From Deltaproteobacteria bacterium HGW-Deltaproteobacteria-15 (GTDB taxonomy: Bacteria > Desulfobacterota > DSM-4660 > Desulfatiglandales > HGW-15), in NCBI GenBank assembly GCA_002840535.1, contig PHBH01000031.1:1-64000 (forward strand): 64,000 bases of DNA, read 5' to 3'. The notes under the pieces are model-generated. The model was not told where the DNA came from and did no database searches. It worked only from the letters and a program-made list of their open reading frames with translations. Positions within the stretch are counted from its first letter, which is position 1; every line of letters begins with the position of its first letter. Positions 7,126-15,963 of the stretch are shown here, piece by piece. Both the position numbers and the translations under genes were made by a program.

Positions 7126-7224
7126 TTCGGAGTTCAGTGTTCAAAGTTCAGAGTTCAAAGTTCAGAGTTCAGAGTTCAAAGTTCAAAGTTCAAAGTTCAG
7201 AGTTCAAAGTTCAGAGTTCAAAGA
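7126..7224 (+). repeat. 7-bp tandem array (GTTCARA)n
   Basis: About thirteen consecutive copies of GTTCAGA/GTTCAAA run directly upstream of the FAD oxidase start. An array of the same type on the other strand is at 7472-7547, so the pair brackets the MITE-like element between them. Both lie in the gene-free stretch 7103-7545. Confidence 0.85.
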
Positions 7225-7310
7225 GTCTGGCTCCACACGCAGAGGCCAGCTTTACGGGACAGGCGCGCGGCCTCAGGATGCCCCCTATTCTGGATTCCCG
7301 CCTGCGAGAC

Positions 7311-7429
7311 TGTGTCGCAATGTCATTCCGAGGAGAAGCCGAGAAATCTTGGTTTTGCAAGTAGGCGAAATTAAGATTTCTCCCTTCGGTCGAAGTGACA
7401 GAAAACGCGCTCCCCTGGATTGCGACACA
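7311..7429. repeat. MITE-like inverted-repeat element
   Basis: TGTGTCGCAAT (7311-7321) is perfectly inverted at 7419-7429. Inside, TGTCATTCCGAGGAGAAG and GAGAAATCTT pair with AAGATTTCTC and GGTCGAAGTGACA (7321-7350 with 7373-7400). A second relative of the inner hairpin is at 45763-45832. There is no coding capacity. Confidence 0.75.
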
Positions 7430-7471
7430 CATCGAGAATATTGAAAAGAAAGCTACCATCAACATCAGACT

Positions 7472-7547
7472 CCTGAACGTTGAACTTTGAACGTTGAACT
7501 TTGAACGTTGAACTCGGAACCCGGTTGAACTCTGAACGTTGAACTCT
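7472..7547 (-). repeat. 7-bp tandem array (GTTCAAN)n on the - strand
   Basis: Read on the - strand, copies of GTTCAAC and GTTCAAA follow each other in 7-bp steps with a small interruption near 7516-7528. The array ends at the stop of the iron-sulfur protein gene. Confidence 0.8.
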
Positions 7548-8823
7548 ATTTTCTAATGGCCTTTTGCACCAGCTCGACAATGTCCATCACCTTCATTCCG
7601 CCGCCCGTCTGCTCCACTCCATCCATGAGGTTCCTCTCGCACCACGGGCAGGCCGTCACGATGGCTTCAGCGCCGGTCGACTTTGCCTCTTCGATTCTCT
7701 CTTTGGCAGTCGATATGGCAAAGTCGGGATAGGCTTCCTTCACGCCGCCTCCTGCGCCGCAACACCAGGCATACTCCCTTATTCTTTCCATCTCCACCAG
7801 TTTCAAACCGGGAATGCTCTTCAGCACATCCCTTGGCGGATCGTAAATACCCCATGCCCCATTGTTGCGGGGCCTCCGGGGCTCGTAAACAATGACCTGC
7901 TTTCGGATCTTCTTCTCCACCCCGCTCCAGGGAACATACGGTTCCCCCTGTCTTCCAAGGTGACACGGATCATGGTAAGTGACCGTCATCGGGATGTCTC
8001 GGGAGAATTTGAGCTTCCCCTCCTTGATGAACCGGTCGAGAAACTCCGCCGTGTGAAGAACCTCGAAACCGGAGCCCATTTTCGGGTAGAGACGCTTGAA
8101 GCCGTGGTAGCAGTCTGCACAGGTCGTGACGATACTTTTCACCCCGGCCTTTTTCCAGGCCGCAATATTTCTCCCGGCCAGCTCGGCAAACTCCTTCCGA
8201 TACCCCATGGAATAGGCCCGGCTGCCGCAGCAGGTCTCCTCAGCATCCAGGATCCCTACATCCACGCCGGCATTTCGAAGCAATGCGACCGCTGCCCTTG
8301 CGGTTCCCTGGAGTGTTCCATCAAAACTGAACCGGCATCCCGCATGGAAGAGGACCTCCGCCTTTTCCGAGCCGAGCCGCTTCACGTCCACTCCATCGGC
8401 CCAGAGACCTCTCTCCGATTTCGGCCGCTGGAGGGTGTTATGTTCCTTGATGAGGTGATCGATGATAGCCTGATGCTGTTGAAGGCGCTGGCCGTCTTGA
8501 ACCAGCTTTGCACGAAGCTCCAGGATCATGTCCAGGGGCTCCAGGTTGTAGCGGCAGACCTTGCAGGTCACATCGCAAGAGCCGCAGGTGTTGCACTTAT
8601 AAACGATGTCCAGGACCCGGTCCGTGTACCCGCTCCTCCCCTCCAGAAGGGCCTGAGCAACGGAATATCTCCCCCGTGCGGAATAACTCATGAACCTGGC
8701 ATAGGCGATGCTGGGGCATCCTTTTGAGAACCTCCAGCTTTTGATCTGGTCAAGGGGAACCCACGTGCAATAGGAGCACACACTGCATCTTTCCATCTCG
8801 GCTTTGTAATCCTCAAGAGCCAC
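7546..8823 (-). CDS. CCG-domain iron-sulfur oxidoreductase subunit (HdrD/GlpC/GlcF-like)
   Basis: The N-terminal third carries clustered cysteines in CSVCSYC and CNTCGSCDVTCKVC, consistent with two iron-sulfur clusters. The rest holds two cysteine-rich CCG-type domains (EETCCGSRA with TCADCYHGF, and WCCGAGGGVKEAYPDF with TACPWCERN). This is the layout of the iron-sulfur subunits of heterodisulfide reductase, glycolate oxidase and anaerobic glycerol-3-phosphate dehydrogenase, which pass electrons from flavins to a membrane or soluble carrier. A GTG at 8823 is chosen because GGAGG lies 8 nt upstream. An in-frame ATG at 8838 lacks a ribosome site. It sits between two FAD oxidase genes and is probably their electron acceptor. 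Confidence 0.88.
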   Translation of the reverse strand: MALEDYKAEMERCSVCSYCTWVPLDQIKSWRFSKGCPSIAYARFMSYSARGRYSVAQALLEGRSGYTDRVLDIVYKCNTCGSCDVTCKVCRYNLEPLDMILELRAKLVQDGQRLQQHQAIIDHLIKEHNTLQRPKSERGLWADGVDVKRLGSEKAEVLFHAGCRFSFDGTLQGTARAAVALLRNAGVDVGILDAEETCCGSRAYSMGYRKEFAELAGRNIAAWKKAGVKSIVTTCADCYHGFKRLYPKMGSGFEVLHTAEFLDRFIKEGKLKFSRDIPMTVTYHDPCHLGRQGEPYVPWSGVEKKIRKQVIVYEPRRPRNNGAWGIYDPPRDVLKSIPGLKLVEMERIREYAWCCGAGGGVKEAYPDFAISTAKERIEEAKSTGAEAIVTACPWCERNLMDGVEQTGGGMKVMDIVELVQKAIRK

Positions 8824-8847
8824 TTGCCTTACCTCCATCTAAATGCC

Positions 8848-8914
8848 GCCACAAAGACACTAAGACACAAAGAAAAGAACTTGTTCTATCTTCGTGTCTT
8901 TGTGCCTTTGTGGC
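8848..8914. repeat. ACAAAG/CTTTGT intergenic hairpin, copy 1
   Basis: GCCACAAAGACACTAAG at the left pairs imperfectly with CTTCGTGTCTTTGTGCC and TTTGTGGC at the right. Relatives lie at 21560-21691, 37945-38008 and 62263-62330, all between genes on the - strand. Confidence 0.8.
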
Positions 8915-8991
8915 TGATCTTTTGCCCCGCCGGCATTCGATATTCTCTTCCCTTGGACATTGGACATTCTACATTGGACATTCTGCTTCTC

Positions 8992-10458
8992 TTAGAAGCA
9001 AAGCTTTCCCGGGTTCATCACGCCCTTGGGGTCGAAAATCCGCTTGAGCTTCTTCAACACGGATGTTGTCCCGGCATCCCGGTTGAAAGCCATATCCGCC
9101 CACATGCCGTAAGGCCTTGAAAAGAACGCCCCCTGTCTCAGGAGTTCCTCGCTAGCCTTGAGGAAGACTTCCCGAACCCGCGTCGCCTCCTGTCGATTAT
9201 CAGGGTCAAAGGGGAGAGTGAACTCGCAATGGCAGCAGACACCCTGGTGGACCGGCTGGATGTAGACCCCGATGTCCGAAGAGGGGTATCCGCAGCCCTC
9301 GGCAACGGATGCCATCATCCTGATGAACCCGGGGGCGCGGTCCAGAGTAGTCAGGAAGAAGATATCCTGGCATCCACCCTTGCAGGAAAGCTTCCAATAA
9401 GGCTCCCTGGACGGGTTGAGGAGTACATTGAGCATCTCGCCCGCATCTGCCCCGGGAACGGATGAAAGGAGCCGGAGCCCGAACTGCTGCGCTATCTCCC
9501 CGATGTCCTTCTCCTGAAACTCCACCCTTTCCTTCGGCAGGATGTCACGGCCGGCCACCCCCACCATGAGGATCCACTGGGAAAGCTTTTCAGACAACGG
9601 CCCGATTTGAGGAGATCCGTTCCCAAGGATGGATCCGATATTTTGCCCGTTCAGGAACAAAAGCTCGTCGCCGAATCGGAACCTGAGCAGCTTGTATGTA
9701 AAATCGATCAGACGATCTATTCTCTCGGACGGCACGAAGAAAAGCCTGTGCACACTCGGCAGCACCTGGCACTTGACCGAAGCCCATGTCGCGATGCCCA
9801 TGGTCCCCTGCGCTGCTGAAAGAAACTTGTAGAAATTGGCCTGGGCCGGACCTAACCCCGAAACCTGGACAAGTCCCTTTTTCCACTCATCCGCAAGAGT
9901 TCCGGCGCCTCCCGCTTCCCCGGTCATTAACCGGTTTCCGTCCCCCCAGACGACCTCGACACACCGCAAGGGGTCAAGAAACGACCACTGATACTTCGGT
10001 ATGATCGAAGGCTCTCTTTCGAGAAGGCTCGCTACCACGGACTTGTTGGGCCGGGGGAGCAAGGGCGTGGAAAGCCTCAAGCCTTCCTTTGAGAGGGCCG
10101 GCTGGATCTGGGCAAAGGTGACTCCGGGCTCGATGAGGGCCATCCTGTTTCTGCGATCGATCCGGACGATCCTCTTCATCTCGCTGAGATCCACGACCAC
10201 GGACTCCGGCGCACCCGGAACCGTGTCGCCGCGGAATCGCGGCGGGCCGGAGCTTACGGGAATCAAGGGCGTCCGGGTCCGGTTGGCCCAATGAACGATC
10301 TCCTCGACCTTCGCGGCATCACCGGGCTTGACCACGAACGAGGGGCGCATCGGGAGCGAGAAGCTTTCATCGCGGCTGTAACGCTTGAGTGTCTCGGGAT
10401 CGTCATGTACCCGCCCTTCCCCCACGATCTCAAGCAATATCTTCTTTTTGGTATTCAC
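8992..10458 (-). CDS. FAD-binding oxidoreductase, second flavoprotein of the cluster
   Basis: The 488-residue product has an N-terminal PCMH-type FAD domain (SFVVKPGDAAKVEEIVHWAN, PVSSGPPRFRGDTVPG, VVDLSEMKRIVRIDRRNRMA) and an FAD-linked oxidase C-terminus ending KRIFDPKGVMNPGKLCF. It is distantly similar in plan to the 5432-7102 product but not a close duplicate. GTG 10458 is chosen because AAGGAG precedes it by about 5 nt. With the adjacent CCG iron-sulfur protein it forms a flavin/Fe-S/flavin set like lactate or glycolate oxidases. The substrate is not evident. Cys-rich GVCCHCEF near residue 415 is unusual and might bind a metal. Confidence 0.85.
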   Translation of the reverse strand: MNTKKKILLEIVGEGRVHDDPETLKRYSRDESFSLPMRPSFVVKPGDAAKVEEIVHWANRTRTPLIPVSSGPPRFRGDTVPGAPESVVVDLSEMKRIVRIDRRNRMALIEPGVTFAQIQPALSKEGLRLSTPLLPRPNKSVVASLLEREPSIIPKYQWSFLDPLRCVEVVWGDGNRLMTGEAGGAGTLADEWKKGLVQVSGLGPAQANFYKFLSAAQGTMGIATWASVKCQVLPSVHRLFFVPSERIDRLIDFTYKLLRFRFGDELLFLNGQNIGSILGNGSPQIGPLSEKLSQWILMVGVAGRDILPKERVEFQEKDIGEIAQQFGLRLLSSVPGADAGEMLNVLLNPSREPYWKLSCKGGCQDIFFLTTLDRAPGFIRMMASVAEGCGYPSSDIGVYIQPVHQGVCCHCEFTLPFDPDNRQEATRVREVFLKASEELLRQGAFFSRPYGMWADMAFNRDAGTTSVLKKLKRIFDPKGVMNPGKLCF

Positions 10459-10608
10459 CCCTTCTCCTTTGACAACGCACAAAAATCGCCACTCCGGTTG
10501 AATGAACCCGTCCCGGCACAGGTTTCATTGAACCGGGATCACCTGAAAAACCATTTTCCGATCCTTAGACGATCTTGAGTGAAGCACGGCAATTGACGTG
10601 CTGTCTTC

Positions 10609-10824
10609 TTAGAGCTTTTCCGGCTCGCAAAGATTCTGGTCACTGGCCGCTGCCCGGCCGCATTTCCTGCAGATGAATTTCGCGCCTTTCACGAGCCCTT
10701 TGTAGTACTCCTTGGCATCGATTCCCAACTCCAGAAGCTCCTGAGACCTCAAATAGCCGATATTTTCAAGAAAGCATAAATGCTCCTCATGTCCCGTGTG
10801 CGGCATCTTCATTCTATTTCCCAT
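10609..10824 (-). CDS. Small zinc-ribbon-like protein, function unknown
   Basis: The 71-residue protein ends with FICRKCGRAAASDQNLC, a CxxC followed by one more cysteine, suggesting a partial zinc or iron site. The first part (HEEHLCFLENIGYLRSQEL) supplies another cysteine. I do not recognise a named family. The ATG at 10824 is preceded by GGAGGAG, which decides the start over an upstream TTG/ATG. It lies between the ferritin-like gene and the FAD oxidase in the same direction. Confidence 0.75.
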   Translation of the reverse strand: MGNRMKMPHTGHEEHLCFLENIGYLRSQELLELGIDAKEYYKGLVKGAKFICRKCGRAAASDQNLCEPEKL

Positions 10825-10866
10825 GGTCGCTCCTCCATACGTTTTCTTCAATGTAACCATTCTCTC

Positions 10867-11301
10867 TCAGCCCAACGCAAGATTCCTGAGTCTCGCCAGG
10901 TTGGATTCCTTTTTCCGTGCGACCTTCCGGAAGATATTGGCTACTTCGGGAAGAGGTATCCTGGCCGAACACTCTTGGAAGAACTTCAACTCCTTCTCTT
11001 CAACGGCCAGTGCAATCTTCAGCAAGTCGCCGTCCACGTCTCCCGCAGAGACCTGAACCTTCATTTCATAGTCTTCCTGATGAAGCCCCGTAATCGGTTC
11101 AAGGATCATTTCGGTCACGTGCTCCCTGCGGGTCCTTTCCATGAGGGAGCGGTTCTTTGTCTCTTCCGCGAGCAGGTCCTTCAACCCATCCCTGAGTCCG
11201 GGATCTTTGGCCTTTTCAACTGCCACGCGGTAAGTCTCTTCTCCTTGCCGGACCATTTCACCGGCAAATCCCATTACCGCTCCAAAGGTGGTAAGAGCCA
11301 T
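10867..11301 (-). CDS. Ferritin-like/rubrerythrin-like helical protein
   Basis: This 144-residue, mostly helical protein has repeated Glu-rich helices spaced like a ferritin-like four-helix bundle: MVRQGEETYRVAVEKA near residue 16, LLAEETKNRSLME near 43, and LAVEEKELKFFQECSARI near 97. Rubrerythrin-type proteins bind a di-iron centre and protect anaerobes from peroxide, but not all ligands (ExxH motifs) can be placed here, so metal binding is uncertain. The ATG follows AAAGGA. It precedes the zinc-ribbon gene by 42 bp and likely shares its transcript. Confidence 0.65.
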   Translation of the reverse strand: MALTTFGAVMGFAGEMVRQGEETYRVAVEKAKDPGLRDGLKDLLAEETKNRSLMERTRREHVTEMILEPITGLHQEDYEMKVQVSAGDVDGDLLKIALAVEEKELKFFQECSARIPLPEVANIFRKVARKKESNLARLRNLALG

Positions 11302-11426
11302 TGGTGTTTTTCCTTTCTGTTCATTTTCGCCCTGCAGATGTTTGGTATTTTCCGTTTAAATGCTCTTTTGAAAAAGCATCTCTCGCCCGATTCGCTGGAG
11401 AACGCAGAGTCGCAGAATGAGCGAAC

Positions 11427-11456
11427 TTGGCCTGTTTTTGTGCAAAAACAGGCCAA
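11427..11456. repeat. Near-perfect 30-bp palindrome
   Basis: TTGGCCTGTTTTTG and its exact complement are separated by only 2 nt. It sits between the dehydrogenase stop and the ferritin-like gene. It could act as a processing or termination hairpin, but lacks an external U-tract. Confidence 0.6.
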
Positions 11457-11585
11457 TCGTCAGCTTTTTCGTGCATGCATACGGGTGCTCAATGTGGTGC
11501 CGTTACGCGGGTCGAGTGTCTGCTCTGCTTCTCTCTGTGAGAGAAAAAATTCAGGTGCAGACAGCAACCTGCAACCCGCGCTCGG

Positions 11586-13034
11586 TTACGTCCACCGCTG
11601 GATGACCACTTTGGTGTCTGTAAAGAAGTGGAAGATCTCTCTTCCATGCCCTTTGGTGTCGCCGAAGAATGAGCCCTTGGCTCCGCCGAACGGGAAGAAA
11701 GACATGGGCGCGGCAATCCCCAGGTTGATTCCCATCATGCTGGCAACGGCACGGTACTTGAACTCTCTCGCCGTCTTGCCGTTGGTCGTGTACAGGCAGG
11801 CGGCATTGCCGTACTCACTGTTCTCAATGAGTTTGAGGCCTTCATCCAGATTCTTGACCCTCATCAGCGCGACGACCGGCCCGAAGATCTCTTCCCTGGC
11901 AATGGTCATCTCCGGAGTGACCCCGTCAAAAACTGTCGGGCCGATATAGAATCCCTTTGGATACCCATCCACCTTGATGTTGCGGCCGTCCAGGATCAGC
12001 TTTGCGCCCTCCTGAATCCCCTTCTCAATGTACCCGAGCACCTTCTCCATGTGTTTTCGAGAAACTACCGGCCCCATCTGGATCCCCTCTTCAAGGCCGT
12101 TCCCCACCTTCAGCGCCCTGGCGGCATTCACGAACTTCCCCTTCAATTCATCGTAAACATCTCCCACCGCCACCAGCACCGAACCCGAAAGGCACCTCTC
12201 TCCTGCGCATCCATAAAAGGAGGTGATGAGCGACGGCATCGATCGGTCCAGTTCCGCATCCGGCATGACAAGGACGAAGTTCTTGGCCCCGCCCAGAGAT
12301 TGCACCCGCTTCCCCGTCTCCCCGCACGCCTTGTACACATGGCGGGCGGTGCTGCTCTGGCCGACAAACGAAATACCTTTGATGTCGGGGTGGTAAAGCA
12401 TCCGGTTCACCGCATCCCTGGAGCCGTGAACCATATTGATTACGCCCTCAGGGAATCCGCATTCGTCGATGGCCTCGAAGATCCGGGTCTGGGTCATGGG
12501 GACCTGCTCGGAAGGCTTGACGATGTAAGTGTTGCCGCATACCACGGCGTACGGCAGGAACCACCAGGGCACCATGGCCGGAAAATTGAAAGGCGCAATC
12601 ACCCCGAAGACCCCTATGGGCTGGCGTTCGGCCGTGCAGTCAATCCCGTGAGCGATATCCTCCAGATTGTAGCCCGTCATCATGGTGGTGACCCCTGTGG
12701 CGTGCTCCACATTCTCGATCATCCGGCGGACTTCCCCTCTCGACTCATCCAGTGTCTTGCCTTCCTCGGTCACCAGGATCCGGGCGATCTCCTCGAACGC
12801 CCCTTCCAGGTGCTCCTTTAATCGGAAGAGATACCTCGCCCGGGTCAGTGGAGGAGTGCACCGCCAATCCCAGTAAGCCTCTTTCGCAGCATCGACCGCT
12901 TTGTCGATCTCCGCCGCACTTGAATAAGGGACTTCGCCGATCTTCTCACCGGTGGCCGGACACCAGACATCACCAAACTCTTTTGCTTCAGCATCCGTCC
13001 ACTCGCCATTGATGTAATTCCTGAGCTTTTTCAT
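11586..13034 (-). CDS. mmsA: CoA-acylating methylmalonate-semialdehyde dehydrogenase-type ALDH
   Basis: The 482-residue aldehyde dehydrogenase has the MMSDH pattern: nucleophile Cys281 in AGERCLSGS, PFNFPAMVPWWFLPYA near 148-163, and SLGGAKNF at 246-253, where most ALDHs carry a general-base Glu that the CoA-dependent MMSDHs lack. The C-terminus FFTDTKVVIQRW is also typical. Family members convert malonate or methylmalonate semialdehyde plus CoA and NAD to acetyl- or propionyl-CoA in valine and inositol catabolism, though relatives act on other semialdehydes. The ATG follows GGAGGG. It heads the - strand catabolic run. Confidence 0.88.
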   Translation of the reverse strand: MKKLRNYINGEWTDAEAKEFGDVWCPATGEKIGEVPYSSAAEIDKAVDAAKEAYWDWRCTPPLTRARYLFRLKEHLEGAFEEIARILVTEEGKTLDESRGEVRRMIENVEHATGVTTMMTGYNLEDIAHGIDCTAERQPIGVFGVIAPFNFPAMVPWWFLPYAVVCGNTYIVKPSEQVPMTQTRIFEAIDECGFPEGVINMVHGSRDAVNRMLYHPDIKGISFVGQSSTARHVYKACGETGKRVQSLGGAKNFVLVMPDAELDRSMPSLITSFYGCAGERCLSGSVLVAVGDVYDELKGKFVNAARALKVGNGLEEGIQMGPVVSRKHMEKVLGYIEKGIQEGAKLILDGRNIKVDGYPKGFYIGPTVFDGVTPEMTIAREEIFGPVVALMRVKNLDEGLKLIENSEYGNAACLYTTNGKTAREFKYRAVASMMGINLGIAAPMSFFPFGGAKGSFFGDTKGHGREIFHFFTDTKVVIQRWT

Positions 13035-13577
13035 CCAGCAGCTTCCCTCCTTGCTGACTTACTTGGTTGGTCTTTCGAGACTGCGGGTCTCTCCCTTGAT
13101 CCTGGAGGAACATCCTCGTGTATTTGCTTGTGAACCGAGAAAACCTGGAAAGAACGACTTGCCTCAGCCAAGGTTGAAAATTACAGCTCCCGCCAATTCT
13201 GTCAAGCAATTTCGAGGCTTATCGTCAACAAACCTGAAGGCGCATAGCGCGAGTATAAATCCGGAGGTCAGAGGTCGGAGGTCGGCACACCGAATCAGAG
13301 GCCGGAGTGCGCCCATACCGCATAGCGCGAGTTTAAATCCGGAGATTCAGAGGTCGGAGGTCAGAGGTCGGCGCACCGAATCACTGGGAGTCGGGTACCA
13401 GACGGTCTTCCCGGCAGCAGTCCGCAAAGCGGTTCAGATCCCCACAGAAACGGCAGGCGTCATTCTCACCCCGTCTCAGGCCGAGCACATCCTGGTCAGA
13501 GAACAGGCGGGTTGCGTTCTTCTTGCGAGGGAGATGTGCCCCTCCCGCGAGTGGAGGGGAAGTAAATGCCGAACCCT
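13035..13577. repeat. Gene-free gap with tandemly duplicated repeat block
   Basis: After the second copy of the dispersed repeat (13177-13224) a block of about 60 bp starting CGCATAGCGCGAGT occurs twice, at 13241-13297 and 13319-13383. Each copy ends in GAGGTCN 7-bp units and a CACCGAATCA tail. No supported gene lies here. Confidence 0.65.
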
Positions 13578-15557
13578 CTATTCCCGCTGGAGTGCCTGCT
13601 CCTTCTTCTGATCAAAGGCAATCTGAAGATCATCGATTCTCTTTTTTGCCTTGGTTAAACCCTGCAAATGATCCTCGGCCCTTTTCAGGGCCTCTTCCTG
13701 CTCTCTACGCCTTTTTTCAAGATCAGCGATTTTTCCCTGGTCGTTTTTTGTTAACGAATCCTGCAGATCAGCCGCTATTTGTGTCAAGGCGTTCTTGGCG
13801 GCTGCGATCGCATCCTCCGTCTTTTTGCGGCCGTCCAATTCTGTATCGTTTTCGAGCTTTGACAGTTCCGTTTTGGCCGCCTGAAGTCTGCGATCGACTT
13901 CTGCGAGTTCCTCAAACGCTGTCTTAGATGAAGCCTTCGCGGTAAGATAGACGCCGTTGCTGATCCCGATGAGCGTCAGCAGCCCAGCTGGCAGTAAGGG
14001 GAACTCCAGAGTCGAATAGATCTTCCCGGCAACAAACATCGCTGCCAGCACTGTGAAGAGTGCCATCTGAAACTTGTAGAGATCGGGGCGCCCTTCGGTT
14101 TTGATCAAATCCAACCACCTTGGCACTCTGTCCGTCGCACCTGCGACCACCTGTCCTTCACCTTGTTTTGCAGATGCCGTAATCTTGGCGATCACCGACG
14201 CACCTCCGGCAATCCCCAGCAGTACCAAAACATCATCAGTGAGGTCCAAAAGCTTCCCTGAAACCGCCCAAACATAGAATGAGGCGGAAAAAACCAGCAT
14301 CGACCAGAGGAGGATTTGGGCCAGCGACAAGCTTGCCTCCCCAAGCTTTCCTGAGACAATCCAAATTGGATCCCACGCTTTCCTGGACTCCGCCCTCCTG
14401 GCAGCTTGCTCTGACTCTTCAAGCTTCTTAGTGAGGGCATGGATAATTTCGATGTTTCGAGCCGGTTTTGCTTCGATCAAATCCTGGCCGGTTTTAGTTT
14501 TGCTCTCATTGGCAGCTGTTGTAGCCTTCTTCCTCCTTATGTTTACGACCACAGCCGCAAAAAGATAAGGGACACCAAAAGCAGCAATCCAAACCGCCAC
14601 AGCAGCAAACCGGGATGAGATTGAAAACTCTTGAGTCATTACTTCGGCTCTCTTGACCTCGTCTCCCGGTATATCGGCCACCACCAGTAAGTCAACCGGT
14701 TTAAGGCGGACCCAGTTTCCACCTAGTCCGTCCATTTTTTCTGGAATGCGGGCACGCAATATCGCTTCTTCACGCTCCACCTTTATCAACTCGACATCTC
14801 TGCTGGGAAAGAATACCTTTTTCTCCTGCTCATCCTTGCCGTGCAATCGCAGACAAACAGCAAACTGAGCCTTGCCAAAATCAAAATCCCTCTTTCTCAT
14901 CATGAGTTTGATATATCCGCCTAACGGCGCCCTCCTGGGCTCGACCGCGATAGTGGTACCCATACTGCCGGTCCCGGAATCGGGTATCCTGTCCACCTTG
15001 GTCTGGGGGAAAAGCACTATAGCCGTCTGGAAATTTTTGGGCGAGATGACGTCGACTGTCAGGTCCTTGGCCAATTCATACTTTTTCTGCGCAGCGCCCT
15101 CCAAGACCGCTGAAGTCTTTGCCAATGAACTTGGACTCTTCTCGGTCAGCCGCTTACCCTTCTCTAGTATTGCCGTGTAATTACCAGACAGTTCCACCAG
15201 CTTGAACGGGGTGTCTGGGGAAATCAGATACCTTTGGCCATTTTCCGCCCGGACCCTCAACTCCTTCTTGAGAACATATCTATCTTCATACTTGCCGTGC
15301 GGCAAAGTGTATGGAAAATTCTCCTTCAGCACACCGTGCTCATTGAGAACTTCTTCGGGTTTGGGAATGATGGAAGTCAGATCTGTTCCCTTCTGAAACG
15401 TAAGCTCGAAGGTCAGATCGGCCAAAGGATATACTGTGGTGGCATCATCGAGCACCTCCGTCACGCAACGATGCGCACCGGAGGCGTGCGCCCCCAGGTT
15501 CCAAAGCAGCATCAGCCCACATATCACGCCGCACATTGCCCTATAAAGCTCACTCAT
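13578..15557 (-). CDS. Large membrane/coiled-coil protein, function unknown
   Basis: I do not recognise this 659-residue protein. It has a signal peptide (about residues 1-25, ending near AHASG) and a 270-residue beta-rich extracytoplasmic part. Hydrophobic segments follow near residues 315-340 (FAAVAVWIAAFGVPYLFAAV), 415-440, 450-465 and 510-550. The last 110 residues are a charged coiled coil rich in Glu, Lys, Arg and Ala. ATG 15557 is chosen because GGAGG lies 5 nt upstream. It is monocistronic, and no partner gene is adjacent. An envelope sensor or scaffold is possible, but that is a guess from topology. Confidence 0.75.
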   Translation of the reverse strand: MSELYRAMCGVICGLMLLWNLGAHASGAHRCVTEVLDDATTVYPLADLTFELTFQKGTDLTSIIPKPEEVLNEHGVLKENFPYTLPHGKYEDRYVLKKELRVRAENGQRYLISPDTPFKLVELSGNYTAILEKGKRLTEKSPSSLAKTSAVLEGAAQKKYELAKDLTVDVISPKNFQTAIVLFPQTKVDRIPDSGTGSMGTTIAVEPRRAPLGGYIKLMMRKRDFDFGKAQFAVCLRLHGKDEQEKKVFFPSRDVELIKVEREEAILRARIPEKMDGLGGNWVRLKPVDLLVVADIPGDEVKRAEVMTQEFSISSRFAAVAVWIAAFGVPYLFAAVVVNIRRKKATTAANESKTKTGQDLIEAKPARNIEIIHALTKKLEESEQAARRAESRKAWDPIWIVSGKLGEASLSLAQILLWSMLVFSASFYVWAVSGKLLDLTDDVLVLLGIAGGASVIAKITASAKQGEGQVVAGATDRVPRWLDLIKTEGRPDLYKFQMALFTVLAAMFVAGKIYSTLEFPLLPAGLLTLIGISNGVYLTAKASSKTAFEELAEVDRRLQAAKTELSKLENDTELDGRKKTEDAIAAAKNALTQIAADLQDSLTKNDQGKIADLEKRRREQEEALKRAEDHLQGLTKAKKRIDDLQIAFDQKKEQALQRE

Positions 15558-15781
15558 CACAGCCTCCTTTGTCGCTCGCAGCCGAGACAGTCGTCCGGAA
15601 GAGTTCTATTGATCTTTTCGTCAGTCAGCCGCTATTTCGGGTAGCGTTTCCGCAGCGTGCTCAGCAATCCTCACTGTCTTTGACAACGTATTTCCTGGGA
15701 GATCAGGAGGCGCGGCGGCTTTTTACCGTCACTCCTGCATGGGAGCCGTGTTCGTGGATCCGGTCCTTCTCTATACCTTTC

Positions 15782-15871
15782 TCAAGAATCTTCATTGTGT
15801 GGTGGATGAACAATGCCGGGAATGAGGTCTTTCGGAAAGGGCTTGTAAGACGTCTTCTTCTGTATCGGCAT
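15782..15871 (-). CDS. Possible 29-residue small protein with a perfect ribosome site
   Basis: An ATG on the - strand at 15871 follows AAAGGAGG with 6 nt spacing, the best ribosome site of the gap, and encodes a basic 29-residue peptide starting MPIQKKTSYKPFPKDLIPG. A second short frame (15795-15703, 30 residues, MKILEKGIEKDRIHEHG) overlaps its end in another frame, so a frameshifted longer gene is also possible. No family is recognised. Confidence 0.35.
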   Translation of the reverse strand: MPIQKKTSYKPFPKDLIPGIVHPPHNEDS

Positions 15872-15963
15872 AGAAAACCTCCTTTGAGAAAGAGGCAAAA
15901 TGCCTGAAAATCTGCCCAAATGAAGCAGATTTTAGTTTTATAAGATGAATCCTAAAAAAAGAC

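Noticed and set aside
5648..7444. A 598-codon open frame on + antisense to the FAD oxidase
   Set aside because: It is a shadow of the real - strand gene: no family motifs, low-quality composition, and its end runs into the 7-bp tandem array.
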